Of a stretch of 64,000 nt of DNA, positions 19,497 to 27,998 are shown one piece after another. Source of the stretch: Polaribacter litorisediminis (GTDB taxonomy: Bacteria; Bacteroidota; Bacteroidia; Flavobacteriales; Flavobacteriaceae); assembly GCF_019968605.1 (NCBI RefSeq), contig NZ_CP082966.1, positions 1 through 64,000 on the forward strand. The letters run 5' to 3'. The number at the start of each line of letters is the position of its first letter. Position 1 is the stretch's first letter. The notes beneath the pieces are model-generated. The model had not been told where the DNA came from. It worked only from the letters and a program-made list of their open reading frames with translations, and made no database searches. Both the position numbers and the translations under genes were made by a program.

Positions 19497-20285
19497 ATGA
19501 ATACAGAAAAAACAGCAGAATACATTATAAATTGGTTAAAAGACTACGCCACAAATGCAAACATAAAAGGATTTGTTATTGGCGTTTCTGGCGGAATAGA
19601 TTCTGCTTTAACCTCTACCTTGTGTGCAAAAACAGGCTTACCTCTCTTGTGTTTAGAAATGCCAATACATCAATCTAAAAAACAAGTATCACGAGCAGAA
19701 AACCACATTGAGTGGTTGCAAAAAAAATTTACAAATGTTTCTAAAACAGAAGTAAATTTAACGCCAGTTTTTGATAGTTTAATTGCTGCGTTACCCGCTG
19801 TAGAAAGTGAAGAAAGTCGTTTTATGTCTTTAGCAAACACAAGAGCCCGTTTGCGTATGACAACCTTATATTATTTTGCTGCATTGCATGGATATTTAGT
19901 TGCTGGAACAGGAAATAAAGTAGAAGATTTTGGTGTTGGGTTTTATACAAAATATGGAGATGGAGGTGTTGATTTAAGTCCGATAGCCGATTTAATGAAA
20001 TCAGAAGTATATGAAATTGCAAAATATTTAGGGGTTCATCAAGAAATTATTGAAGCTGCTCCAACGGATGGTTTATGGGGAGATAATAGAACCGATGAAG
20101 ATCAAATTGGTGCTTCTTATGATGAATTAGAGTGGGCTATGAATATGCAAGAACAGGGCAAAACTGCAGATGATTTTTCTGACAGAGAACAAGAAGTATT
20201 TGTACTTTACAGCAGATTAAATAGGATGAACCAGCATAAAATGAAGCCAATTCCTGTTTGCGAAATACCGCATGAAATAAAATAA
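19497..20285 (+). CDS. nadE: NH3-dependent NAD+ synthetase
   Basis: A 262-residue enzyme that amidates nicotinic-acid adenine dinucleotide to NAD+ using ammonia. The PP-loop GFVIGVSGGIDSALTS sits near residue 30. GTGNKVEDFGVGFYTKYGDG and PTDGLWGDNRTDEDQIGASY complete the signature. There is no N-terminal glutaminase domain. An in-frame TTG two codons upstream is less likely than the ATG. A bidirectional hairpin follows. Confidence 0.95.
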   Translation: MNTEKTAEYIINWLKDYATNANIKGFVIGVSGGIDSALTSTLCAKTGLPLLCLEMPIHQSKKQVSRAENHIEWLQKKFTNVSKTEVNLTPVFDSLIAALPAVESEESRFMSLANTRARLRMTTLYYFAALHGYLVAGTGNKVEDFGVGFYTKYGDGGVDLSPIADLMKSEVYEIAKYLGVHQEIIEAAPTDGLWGDNRTDEDQIGASYDELEWAMNMQEQGKTADDFSDREQEVFVLYSRLNRMNQHKMKPIPVCEIPHEIK

Positions 20286-20302
20286 ATGAGTTCTTATTCC
20301 AT

Positions 20303-20339
20303 TAAAAATCCCTTAACTTTTATAGTTAAGGGATTTTTA
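20303..20339. terminator. Bidirectional terminator between nadE and a small gene
   Basis: A perfect 15-bp stem (TAAAAATCCCTTAAC and its complement) with loop TTTTATA, with T-runs on both sides. It lies between nadE (+) and the convergent small reading frame (-). Confidence 0.85.
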
Positions 20340-20360
20340 ATTTTCTTCTTCTGTTGATTC

Positions 20361-20492
20361 TTATAATAAATTAGCAGAAACCATCATTTTTTTAATCCTC
20401 ATATACGCCCTTCTTTGAGAGCCTTTATTAATTTCAAAAGGGAGAAAAAGAAACAATTGAATAATTTTTAAAATTTGTAATATTCTTTTCAT
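20361..20492 (-). CDS. Small membrane-associated basic protein, 43 residues
   Basis: An intact ATG-to-TAA frame of 44 codons. The protein opens MKRILQILKIIQLFLFLPFE, an amphipathic or membrane-inserting helix, and continues with a strongly basic segment INKGSQRRAYMRIKKMMVSA before ending NLL. An AAGAAAAG tract lies just before the ATG and a strong hairpin lies 22 nt past the stop, so it has the frame of a real transcription unit. It follows dnaG in the same direction after 338 nt. I do not recognise a named family and assign no function. A longer overlapping frame on the same strand (20434-20664) is low-complexity and less convincing. Confidence 0.55.
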   Translation of the reverse strand: MKRILQILKIIQLFLFLPFEINKGSQRRAYMRIKKMMVSANLL

Positions 20493-20830
20493 AATACTTT
20501 TCTTGTTTCGTAGTGCAAGAAACAAAAAAATATCTATTTTTAAAATTATTTAGACCAATAAAATGGTTTTTTTGTATAATTTTGATGAATCGATAAAAAA
20601 TAGGGTAAAAAAATATAAAATTTATTTCTTTATTAATAAAGAACAAGAATGTGTTAGTAAACAACTATTTATACAATTTTATTTTATAATGTAGTGGTTA
20701 TAAAATAAATTATTTTTTTGATTCATTAAAATTAATCAACAAGAATCATGGTCTGAGTTGTAGTTTTTTTTTGATAAAAGCCAAGGGAAAAGGAAACGAT
20801 TTATTGTGGCTTTACAGGATTAATTTGGCA
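20493..20830. other. Spacer between dnaG and the small gene, no further gene seen
   Basis: Very AT-rich sequence downstream of dnaG. The only open frame is Phe/Asn/Lys/Ile-rich and is judged spurious. No clear terminator hairpin for dnaG stands out. Confidence 0.4.
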
Positions 20831-22858
20831 TTATACGACTCTATTCAATTTTTCGAAAAGGCGCATTTTAAGACTTGTATAGTTTTTTATCATTTCTAAA
20901 TCTATATTTTTAGATTGATTCTCGATAGCTTCCTTCATCAACTCCTCAATTTTTTTACCAATTAAAATTCTTCTTAAGTTAAAGATTACATCTGTAACAG
21001 CTTTGGGTAGCACGTCAATAGCCGTTTTTACTTCTATATTTTTACTTTCCCAATTACTTAATTGCATCTTTGGGTTTTCTTTATCCATTAAAATAGAAGT
21101 GATAATTGTGGTAATTTCTGAATTTTCATGACTGGTAAAATCATTCATATCTAATTTTTCTGATTGATTTAATTGATGAATCATTTCTACATAAATTTCT
21201 TGAAAAACGGCATTCGAAAACTCAATTTCATCATCATGCAAATGCAAATAAATCTCGGAGCTCACAGTATTCTCAAATTTTCTTAAAGAAATAGTTTCCT
21301 TCCCTTCTTCATCTACCTCAACAATTTCTTCCGTAAAATCAACTTTTTCATTACCATACAAAACTAAAATCCTAATAATTTCTTGTTCTAAAATAGAAAG
21401 TTCGTCAATTTTCTGAGAAGGCACTCGTCCTCCTTTAATAAGACCCATTGCCGCTTGTTCTTGTTCTTGAAAGTATTCTGGAGGTGGCTCATTAGGATCT
21501 ATGTTAGGGTTGTAATTGGTATTTGCATTTGTTTGTGTCTTTTTTTTCTGAAAAGATTCTTTTTTTAATATTTGAGCCAATTCACTAAACAAGACCCGCT
21601 CTGAAATATCCATGATTCTAGAACATTCTTGCACGTAAACTTCACGTTGAATACCATTTGGAATTTTAGAAATACTGGTAACAATATCTCTAATAACAGT
21701 CGCTTTTTTAATAGGATCGTTATTAGAATCTTTTAATAAAAGTGATACTTTAAAGTTGATAAAGTCTGTTGTAGAATTCTCTAAATATTCTTTTAGCTCT
21801 AGATCAGAATGCGACTTTGCAAAACTATCTGGATCTTCACCATCCGGAAACTGAACCACTTTAACGTTCATTCCTTGCTCTAAAATTAAATCGATTCCGC
21901 GTATAGAAGCTCTAATTCCGGCAGCATCGCCATCAAAAAGGACTGTAATATTTTTTGTTAATCGATTTACCAATCTAATTTGGTCAGCGGTTAAAGCGGT
22001 ACCTGAAGAAGCTACCACATTTTCAATTCCTGATTGATAAAAAGAAATAACATCTGTATAACCCTCTACCAAATAACAATTATCTTGTTTGGCAATTTCT
22101 TTTTTGGCTTGATAAATTCCGTATAGAATTTTACTCTTGTGATAAATATCGCTTTCTGGAGAATTTAAGTATTTGGCTGCCTTTTTATTTGCTGTTAAAA
22201 TTCTTCCACCAAAACCTAAAATTCTTCCTGACATGGAATGAATAGGAAACATTACCCTTCCTTTAAAACGATCAAATTGTCTATTTTCTTTTACAATCGA
22301 TAATCCTGTAGCCGCTAAATATTTTAAATCATATCCTTTTGCTAAAGCTGTTTTTGTGAAATTATCCCATTCATCGAGACAATATCCTAAATCGAATTTT
22401 GTGATAATTTCATCTGTAAAGCCTCTTTCTTTAAAGTAACTTAACCCAATTGCTTTTCCTTTATTGGTGTTTAGCATTAAATTATGAAAATATTCTTTGG
22501 CATAATTAGAAACCAAAAACATACTTTCTCTCTCATTCATTTGAGCTTTTTCTTCGCTGGTTTGTTCGGTTTCTTCAATTTCTATATTGTACTTTTTAGC
22601 CAACCATTTTAAAGCTTCAGGATACGAAAAATGCTCATGCTCCATTAAAAACGAAACAGAATTTCCTCCTTTTCCGGTAGAAAAATCTTTCCAGATTTGC
22701 TTTACTGGAGACACCATAAAAGAAGGTGATTTTTCGTCTGTAAACGGACTTAATCCTTTAAAATTACTTCCTGCTTTTTTTAGTTGCACAAATTCACCAA
22801 TAACCTCTTCTACCCTAGCAGATTCAAAAATTCGGTCTATGGTACTTCTAGATATCAT
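20831..22858 (-). CDS. dnaG: DNA primase
   Basis: A 675-residue replicative primase. The N-terminal region has the shape of the CHC2 zinc-binding domain (FKGLSPFTDEKSPSF, DFSTGKGGNSVSFLME), but the four metal ligands are replaced: Ser37, Thr40, Asp58 and Thr61 stand where Cys/His/Cys/Cys are expected. The catalytic core follows (about 130-430), with the TOPRIM motifs LVEGYTDVISF, SSGTALT and LFDGDAAG. The C-terminal part (about 450-675) is the helicase-binding region. It lies downstream of clpX in the same direction behind a hairpin and carries its own -7 box. Confidence 0.95.
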   Translation of the reverse strand: MISRSTIDRIFESARVEEVIGEFVQLKKAGSNFKGLSPFTDEKSPSFMVSPVKQIWKDFSTGKGGNSVSFLMEHEHFSYPEALKWLAKKYNIEIEETEQTSEEKAQMNERESMFLVSNYAKEYFHNLMLNTNKGKAIGLSYFKERGFTDEIITKFDLGYCLDEWDNFTKTALAKGYDLKYLAATGLSIVKENRQFDRFKGRVMFPIHSMSGRILGFGGRILTANKKAAKYLNSPESDIYHKSKILYGIYQAKKEIAKQDNCYLVEGYTDVISFYQSGIENVVASSGTALTADQIRLVNRLTKNITVLFDGDAAGIRASIRGIDLILEQGMNVKVVQFPDGEDPDSFAKSHSDLELKEYLENSTTDFINFKVSLLLKDSNNDPIKKATVIRDIVTSISKIPNGIQREVYVQECSRIMDISERVLFSELAQILKKESFQKKKTQTNANTNYNPNIDPNEPPPEYFQEQEQAAMGLIKGGRVPSQKIDELSILEQEIIRILVLYGNEKVDFTEEIVEVDEEGKETISLRKFENTVSSEIYLHLHDDEIEFSNAVFQEIYVEMIHQLNQSEKLDMNDFTSHENSEITTIITSILMDKENPKMQLSNWESKNIEVKTAIDVLPKAVTDVIFNLRRILIGKKIEELMKEAIENQSKNIDLEMIKNYTSLKMRLFEKLNRVV

Positions 22859-22877
22859 TTGTTATAAAAAAGAGTTA

Positions 22878-22885
22878 CAAATATA
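22878..22885 (-). promoter_or_regulatory. -7 promoter box of dnaG
   Basis: On the minus strand this reads TATATTTG, an exact TAnnTTTG match, 19 nt before the dnaG ATG. Confidence 0.5.
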
Positions 22886-22889
22886 TAAA

Positions 22890-22920
22890 GACCTCACAGG
22901 TTTTGGAAATCTGTGAGGTC
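22890..22920 (-). repeat. CCTCACA hairpin repeat, copy 2 (possible clpX terminator)
   Basis: GACCTCACAG and CTGTGAGGTC form a perfect 10-bp stem around GTTTTGGAAAT, between clpX and dnaG. It shares its stem with the hairpins at 16966 and 55112. Confidence 0.65.
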
Positions 22921-22943
22921 TAAAAAATTAAATTAATTTTATA

Positions 22944-24182
22944 TTAAGAAGCTGCCTTTAACTTCTTTAAAGTTGTGTTTGTTAATTTTGCTTCTGCATA
23001 TTCTTTGGTAACATGCAATTCTTTTTCATCAGAACTTGGCAACTCAAACATGGCATCTGTAAAAATAGCTTCACATAAAGATCGCAAACCTCTTGCGCCC
23101 AACTTATATTCAACTGCTTTTCCAACAATGTAATTTAACGCTTCTTCTTCAATCGTAAAAGCAACATCATCAATTTTAAACAATTTAGCATATTGTTTAA
23201 TGATTGAGTTTTTTGGCTCTGTTAAAATGGCACGCAACGTTTTTGCATCCAAAGGATTCATATAACTTAAAACTGGCAAACGTCCAATAATTTCTGGAAT
23301 CAATCCAAAGGCTTTTAAATCAGAAGGAATAATATATTGTAATAAATTTTCTTCATCCACTTTATCATCGCTCATAGAAGCGCTGTAACCCACTGCTTGC
23401 ATGTTTAAACGCTTACTAATAATTCTGTCTATTCCTGAAAAAGCTCCTCCTGCAATAAATAAAATATCTTGTGTGTTTACCTCTATAAATTTTTGCTCTG
23501 GATGTTTTCTTCCGCCTTTTGGCGCAACATTTACAACGGTTCCTTCTAATAATTTTAACAATGCTTGTTGTACACCTTCACCAGAAACATCTCTTGTAAT
23601 GGATGGATTGTCTCCTTTTCTTGCAATTTTATCTATTTCATCAATGAAAACAATCCCTTTTTCTGCTTTTGCTACATCATAATCAGCCACTTGCAATAAT
23701 CTACTTAAAATACTTTCTACATCTTCACCAACATAACCTGCTTGCGTTAATACAGTAGCATCTACAATAGAAAAAGGAACATTTAGCATTCTTGCAATTG
23801 TTTTTGCAACCAAGGTTTTTCCCGTTCCTGTTTCGCCGACTAAAATAATATTAGACTTTTCGATTTCTACATCGTCATCATCATTTTTATTTTGCAATAA
23901 ACGTTTATAATGATTGTATACAGCAACTGCCATTGCACGTTTTGTTTCGGTTTGACCGATAATATATTGATCTAAAAAAGCCTTAATTTCCATAGGCTTT
24001 TTTAGCATTACATCTTTGGATAAACCACTAGATTTAGATTCCGAAATTTCTTCTTCTACAATGCCATGTGCTTGTTCTATGCATTTATCACAAATATGTG
24101 CATCCATCCCTGCAATTAACAGGTCTGTTTCTGCTTTTTTTCGTCCGCAAAACGAACACTCTAAATTTTCTTCTTTCGCCAT
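22944..24182 (-). CDS. clpX: ClpX, ATP-dependent unfoldase of the ClpXP protease
   Basis: A 412-residue AAA+ protein. N-terminal zinc-binding domain (CSFCGRK, HICDKCIEQ), Walker A GETGTGKT, Walker B VFIDEIDKIAR, and sensor regions RDVSGEGVQQALLKL and GARGLRS. The pore loop is GYVGED. It feeds substrates to ClpP, whose gene lies 80 nt upstream in the same direction. The spacer between them has only a weak 7-bp hairpin (24216-24234), so co-transcription is likely. Confidence 0.97.
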   Translation of the reverse strand: MAKEENLECSFCGRKKAETDLLIAGMDAHICDKCIEQAHGIVEEEISESKSSGLSKDVMLKKPMEIKAFLDQYIIGQTETKRAMAVAVYNHYKRLLQNKNDDDDVEIEKSNIILVGETGTGKTLVAKTIARMLNVPFSIVDATVLTQAGYVGEDVESILSRLLQVADYDVAKAEKGIVFIDEIDKIARKGDNPSITRDVSGEGVQQALLKLLEGTVVNVAPKGGRKHPEQKFIEVNTQDILFIAGGAFSGIDRIISKRLNMQAVGYSASMSDDKVDEENLLQYIIPSDLKAFGLIPEIIGRLPVLSYMNPLDAKTLRAILTEPKNSIIKQYAKLFKIDDVAFTIEEEALNYIVGKAVEYKLGARGLRSLCEAIFTDAMFELPSSDEKELHVTKEYAEAKLTNTTLKKLKAAS

Positions 24183-24262
24183 TTGATTTGGTTTTTGGTT
24201 ATTAGTTAATCGTTATTGGTAAAAAAATTACCAAAAACCATCAACCAAAAACTAAATACTTT

Positions 24263-24922
24263 TTATTTTCTTGCTAAAACTTCATCAATCATTCCGTAGG
24301 TTTTTGCCTCGGCTGCCTTCATCCAATAATCTCTATCAGAATCTTTTTGAATTTTATCAAAGGGTTGACCTGAATGATTAGAAATGATGGTATATAGTTC
24401 ATCTCTTAATTTAATGGTTTCTTTAATAGTAATTTCCATATCAGAAACTTGCCCTTGCGTTCCGCTCATTGGCTGATGAATCATAATTCTAGAATGTGGC
24501 AATGCCGAACGTTTTCCTTTAGCTCCTGCACACATTAAAACTGCTCCCATAGAAGCCGCCATTCCTGTACAAATTGTGGCTACATCTGGCTTTATAAATT
24601 GCATGGTATCATAAATACCTAGACCCGCGTAGACGCCACCGCCTGGAGAATTAATGTAAATTGAAATATCTTTATTCGCATCTAAACTTTCTAAAAAAAG
24701 TAATTGTGCTTGTATAACATTAGCAACTTGATCATTAACACCTGTTCCTAAAAAAATAATTCGATCCATCATTAAACGTGAAAAAACATCCATTTGAGTG
24801 ATGTTCATTTGACGCTCTTCCATAATATATGGCGTTAAACTACTTGTAATTTGATTAAAGTAGGTGCTGCTTACTCCTTGGTGTTTTGTCGCGTATTTTT
24901 CGAACTCTTTTCCGTAATCCAT
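24263..24922 (-). CDS. clpP: ClpP serine protease subunit
   Basis: A 219-residue peptidase. The nucleophile Ser lies in CTGMAASMGAVLMCAG, the catalytic His in SRIMIHQPMSG, and the Asp follows in the C-terminal part. IYINSPGGGVYAGLGIYDTM is the conserved substrate-binding region. It forms the ClpXP/ClpAP chamber. It is separated from tig by a strong hairpin and lies directly upstream of clpX. Confidence 0.97.
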   Translation of the reverse strand: MDYGKEFEKYATKHQGVSSTYFNQITSSLTPYIMEERQMNITQMDVFSRLMMDRIIFLGTGVNDQVANVIQAQLLFLESLDANKDISIYINSPGGGVYAGLGIYDTMQFIKPDVATICTGMAASMGAVLMCAGAKGKRSALPHSRIMIHQPMSGTQGQVSDMEITIKETIKLRDELYTIISNHSGQPFDKIQKDSDRDYWMKAAEAKTYGMIDEVLARK

Positions 24923-24999
24923 TTCTTAATTCTTTTAAAATATTATGAACTGTAAAGATAAGAACAATTCTCTTAATAATATGTTAGAGTTTAAACTTG

Positions 25000-25029
25000 A
25001 AAGACCTGAATTCTTTAATTCAGGTCTTT
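25000..25029 (-). terminator. Hairpin terminator after tig
   Basis: A perfect 13-bp stem (AAAGACCTGAATT and its complement) with loop CTTT. The U-tract on the minus strand is short, so termination may be partial and allow some read-through into clpP. Confidence 0.65.
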
Positions 25030-25056
25030 ATCTTTTAAGACAATAATTCTTTAAAA

Positions 25057-26382
25057 TTATTGCTTATATGCTTCTTTGATAAATTCCTCGTAAGAAACCT
25101 CTTCTGTTTTAAAGTTGATATTCTCTTTAAAGAAGGTAATTAATTTCTGATTAATTAATTGATTTTCTAATTTTTGAGCTTCTTCTTGATTCTGTAAGAT
25201 TCTAGCAGCAATATCATCCAATTCTTTTTCTTCTGGATTCATATTCCCGAACTGTGCCATTTGCTGACGGATAAATCCTTTTGCATACGCTACCAATTCT
25301 GCATACTCTAATTTGATGTCATTATCTTTCATCAACTTACCTTCAATTAATTGATAACGCAAACCTTTTTCAGATTTTTCAAATTCAGCTTCAGCCTCTT
25401 CTGTAGTTAATTCTTTTTCACCTGCAGTTTTTAACCACTTTTTTAAGAATTCAGTAGGTAAATCAAACTTTGTATGCTCCATTAAATACTCTTGAACAGC
25501 TCCTAAGATATGCTGATCTGCTTGTTGTTGAAATTGTTTTTCTGCATCTTCCTTAATTTTTTCTTTCAACTGGTCTGCAGTGGTAACACTACCATCAGAA
25601 AATAATTTATCAAACAATTCTTGATCTAAATCCGCTGGCTTCGTTGTGGTAATCTCTTCTATGGTAAAAGTAACGGTGATGTCTAAATCGTGAATTTCAT
25701 CGTGAGCAACTCCTAAAATTTGTTGTAATTTATGGTCGTCTTCAAACAATTTTTTTGTTTCTAACTCAATTACATCACCTATTTTAGCGCCAATAAGTTT
25801 GTTTTCGTTTTTATCACCTTTTAAATCATTTACTAAAAAAGTACTTTTTTTATTGATTTCCTTTTCTTCATTTATAAAAGTTCCCGTAACATTAGCATGC
25901 TCGGTAGCCTCCTCTATAGGAGTTACTTTTCCGTAACGAATTTGAATATTCTTTACTTCTTCATCAATTAATGAATCTGTTGCAACAATATTATATCGTT
26001 TTATTTTATTTTTTTCTGATAAATTAATCTCAAATTCTGGCATTAAACCTAATTCAAATTCAAAAGAAAAAACATCTGAATTCCAATCGAAATCCTCTTG
26101 AATTCTTGGAATAGGATTCCCTAACATCTTTATTTTTTCTTCGGATATAAACTTAGTTAAAGAATTTTGCAAAAGCTTGTTAACCTCGTCCATCATGATC
26201 GATGAACCGTATTGCTTTTTAATCATTCCCATAGGCACGTGCCCTTTTCTAAATCCAGGAACATCTGCCTTTTTTCGATAATCTTTTAACTTTTCAGTTA
26301 CAGTTGTCTGGTAATCTTCTGCAACAATATCTACTTTTATAACTGCGTTTAAAGCATCTACATTTTCTCTTGTAATATTCAT
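25057..26382 (-). CDS. tig: Trigger factor, ribosome-associated chaperone
   Basis: A 441-residue chaperone that meets nascent chains at the ribosome exit. The ribosome-docking signature is FRKGHVPMGMIKKQYG (residues about 43-58). The middle PPIase-like domain is present but poorly conserved, which is normal for Bacteroidota. The C-terminal helical arms (about 260-441) are rich in Glu, Lys and Gln. It precedes clpP and clpX in the order tig-clpP-clpX, common across bacteria. Confidence 0.95.
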   Translation of the reverse strand: MNITRENVDALNAVIKVDIVAEDYQTTVTEKLKDYRKKADVPGFRKGHVPMGMIKKQYGSSIMMDEVNKLLQNSLTKFISEEKIKMLGNPIPRIQEDFDWNSDVFSFEFELGLMPEFEINLSEKNKIKRYNIVATDSLIDEEVKNIQIRYGKVTPIEEATEHANVTGTFINEEKEINKKSTFLVNDLKGDKNENKLIGAKIGDVIELETKKLFEDDHKLQQILGVAHDEIHDLDITVTFTIEEITTTKPADLDQELFDKLFSDGSVTTADQLKEKIKEDAEKQFQQQADQHILGAVQEYLMEHTKFDLPTEFLKKWLKTAGEKELTTEEAEAEFEKSEKGLRYQLIEGKLMKDNDIKLEYAELVAYAKGFIRQQMAQFGNMNPEEKELDDIAARILQNQEEAQKLENQLINQKLITFFKENINFKTEEVSYEEFIKEAYKQ

Positions 26383-26417
26383 TTCTTGTTATCTCTAGTT
26401 CTTAAAAAAATCGAGTG

Positions 26418-26448
26418 CAAAATTAATCAATTTTATTTAGCTTACAAA
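26418..26448 (-). promoter_or_regulatory. Promoter of tig
   Basis: On the minus strand TTTG (26448-26445) and TAATTTTG (26425-26418) are separated by exactly 19 nt, a full match to the Bacteroidota consensus. The -7 box is about 35 nt from the tig ATG. Confidence 0.7.
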
Positions 26449-26552
26449 AGTTTAAATTGTTCTATTTCAGGTTTTTCGTTTTTAATTCTTTTCAAAAAAA
26501 AATTAAAAACAAAAACAAGTCGGCTGATTTTCATTTAAATAAAAAAAATACT

Positions 26553-26560
26553 TAATTTTG
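26553..26560 (+). promoter_or_regulatory. -7 promoter box of pyrH-frr
   Basis: TAATTTTG matches TAnnTTTG. It implies a transcript start near 26567, downstream of a spurious upstream start at 26562, and supports the pyrH ATG at 26610. Confidence 0.55.
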
Positions 26561-26609
26561 CTTGCACACAAGTGCTTCCAAACGAAGAACAACAAACAAC
26601 CAAACAAAC

Positions 26610-27320
26610 ATGCATTACAAAAGAATTCTTTTAAAATTGAGTGGAGAGGCATTAATGGGCGATAGACCTTATGGTATAGACCCTAAACGACTTGCCGAAT
26701 ACGCAAAAGAGATAAAGCAGGTTGTAGATAGAGGTATTGAGGTTGCTATTGTTATTGGTGGTGGTAATATTTTTAGAGGTGTAGCCGGAGCAAGTAATGG
26801 TATGGATCGCGTTCAAGGAGATCACATGGGAATGCTCGCAACATGCATCAACGGCTTAGCTTTGCAAAGTGCTTTAGAAGATGAAGGTTTGCATACTCGT
26901 TTGCAAACGGCATTAGAAATTAAAGAAGTTGCAGAGCCTTATATAAAACGAAAAGCTATTAGACACTTAGAAAAAAGACGTGTTGTTATCTTTGGTGCTG
27001 GTACAGGAAATCCTTATTTTACAACAGATACTGCCGCAGTTTTAAGAGCTATTGAAATTAATGCAGATGCTATTTTAAAAGGAACTAGAGTTGATGGGGT
27101 TTATGATAAAGATCCTGAAAAAAATACAGATGCTGTTAAATTTGAAACCATTTCTTTTAAAGAAGTTATTGAAAAAGGTTTAAAAGTGATGGATATGACG
27201 GCATTTACTTTGAGTGAAGAAAATAAATTACCGATTATTGTATTTGATATGAATACAAATGGAAACTTATTAAAATTGATTTCAGGAGAAAATATAGGTA
27301 CAATAGTTGACGTTAAATAA
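26610..27320 (+). CDS. pyrH: UMP kinase
   Basis: A 236-residue amino-acid-kinase-fold enzyme that makes UDP from [20 protein letters not shown] is the standard N-terminus, so an upstream in-frame start at 26562 is rejected. [34 protein letters not shown] and [13 protein letters not shown] are the family motifs. The gene sits 23 nt upstream of frr, the usual pairing. Confidence 0.96.
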   Translation: MHYKRILLKLSGEALMGDRPYGIDPKRLAEYAKEIKQVVDRGIEVAIVIGGGNIFRGVAGASNGMDRVQGDHMGMLATCINGLALQSALEDEGLHTRLQTALEIKEVAEPYIKRKAIRHLEKRRVVIFGAGTGNPYFTTDTAAVLRAIEINADAILKGTRVDGVYDKDPEKNTDAVKFETISFKEVIEKGLKVMDMTAFTLSEENKLPIIVFDMNTNGNLLKLISGENIGTIVDVK

Positions 27321-27343
27321 TGAAAATCTTTAAATGTTAAAAG

Positions 27344-27898
27344 ATGAACGAAGAAATTGAATTTATTCTAGATACCGCCAAAGAGGCAATGAACAATGCC
27401 ATAGCGCATTTAGAAAAAGAATTACGCTCAATCAGAGCAGGGAAAGCCTCACCAGCCATGTTGGGGACGGTTATGGTAGATTACTATGGTTCGCAAACAC
27501 CACTTGGGCAAGTTGCTAACGTTAACACCCCAGACCCCAGAACATTAAGCATTCAGCCTTGGGAAAAAAACATGTTACAACCCATAGAAAAAGCAATACA
27601 GAATGCAAATCTGGGTTTAAACCCAATGAATAATGGTGATATTATCATGATTAATGTTCCGCCTTTAACAGAGGAACGAAGAATCGGTTTAGCAAAACAA
27701 GCAAAAGCAGAAGCAGAACATGCAAAAGTTGGCGTTAGAAATGCCCGTAAAGATGCGAATAACGACATCAAAAAAACAGATATTTCTGATGATATGAAAA
27801 AAATTGCAGAAGATGATGTTCAAAAACTAACAGATACTTTTGTCAAAAAAATAGATGATACCTTATCCGTTAAGGAAAAAGAGATCATGACCGTATAA
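27344..27898 (+). CDS. frr: Ribosome recycling factor
   Basis: A 184-residue protein that splits post-termination ribosomes with EF-G. Motifs: RSIRAGKASPAML, VNTPDPRTLSIQPWEKNML, PPLTEERRIGLAKQAK and the C-terminal coiled-coil helix. It is co-transcribed with pyrH and followed by a strong terminator. Confidence 0.96.
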   Translation: MNEEIEFILDTAKEAMNNAIAHLEKELRSIRAGKASPAMLGTVMVDYYGSQTPLGQVANVNTPDPRTLSIQPWEKNMLQPIEKAIQNANLGLNPMNNGDIIMINVPPLTEERRIGLAKQAKAEAEHAKVGVRNARKDANNDIKKTDISDDMKKIAEDDVQKLTDTFVKKIDDTLSVKEKEIMTV

Positions 27899-27918
27899 AT
27901 AATTGAAAATTAAATTTT

Positions 27919-27954
27919 AACAAAGAGTGTTTTTAAAACACTCTTTGTTTGTTT
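27919..27954 (+). terminator. Rho-independent terminator after frr
   Basis: AACAAAGAGTGTTTT pairs with AAAACACTCTTTGTT, followed by TGTTTT. A very strong hairpin. Confidence 0.85.
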
Positions 27955-27975
27955 TATGCACCCCTACAATTTAAC

Positions 27976-27983
27976 TACCTTTG
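27976..27983 (+). promoter_or_regulatory. -7 promoter box of the MMPL exporter
   Basis: TACCTTTG matches TAnnTTTG, 15 nt before the ATG at 27999. Confidence 0.55.
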
Positions 27984-27998
27984 TGTAAAATTTTTTGA

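Noticed and set aside
20434..20664. 76-residue frame on the minus strand
   Set aside because: Low-complexity Phe/Asn/Lys/Ile composition and overlap with the better supported 43-residue gene.
26562..26609. Upstream extension of pyrH
   Set aside because: It begins right after the -7 box, before the likely transcript start, and adds residues foreign to the family.
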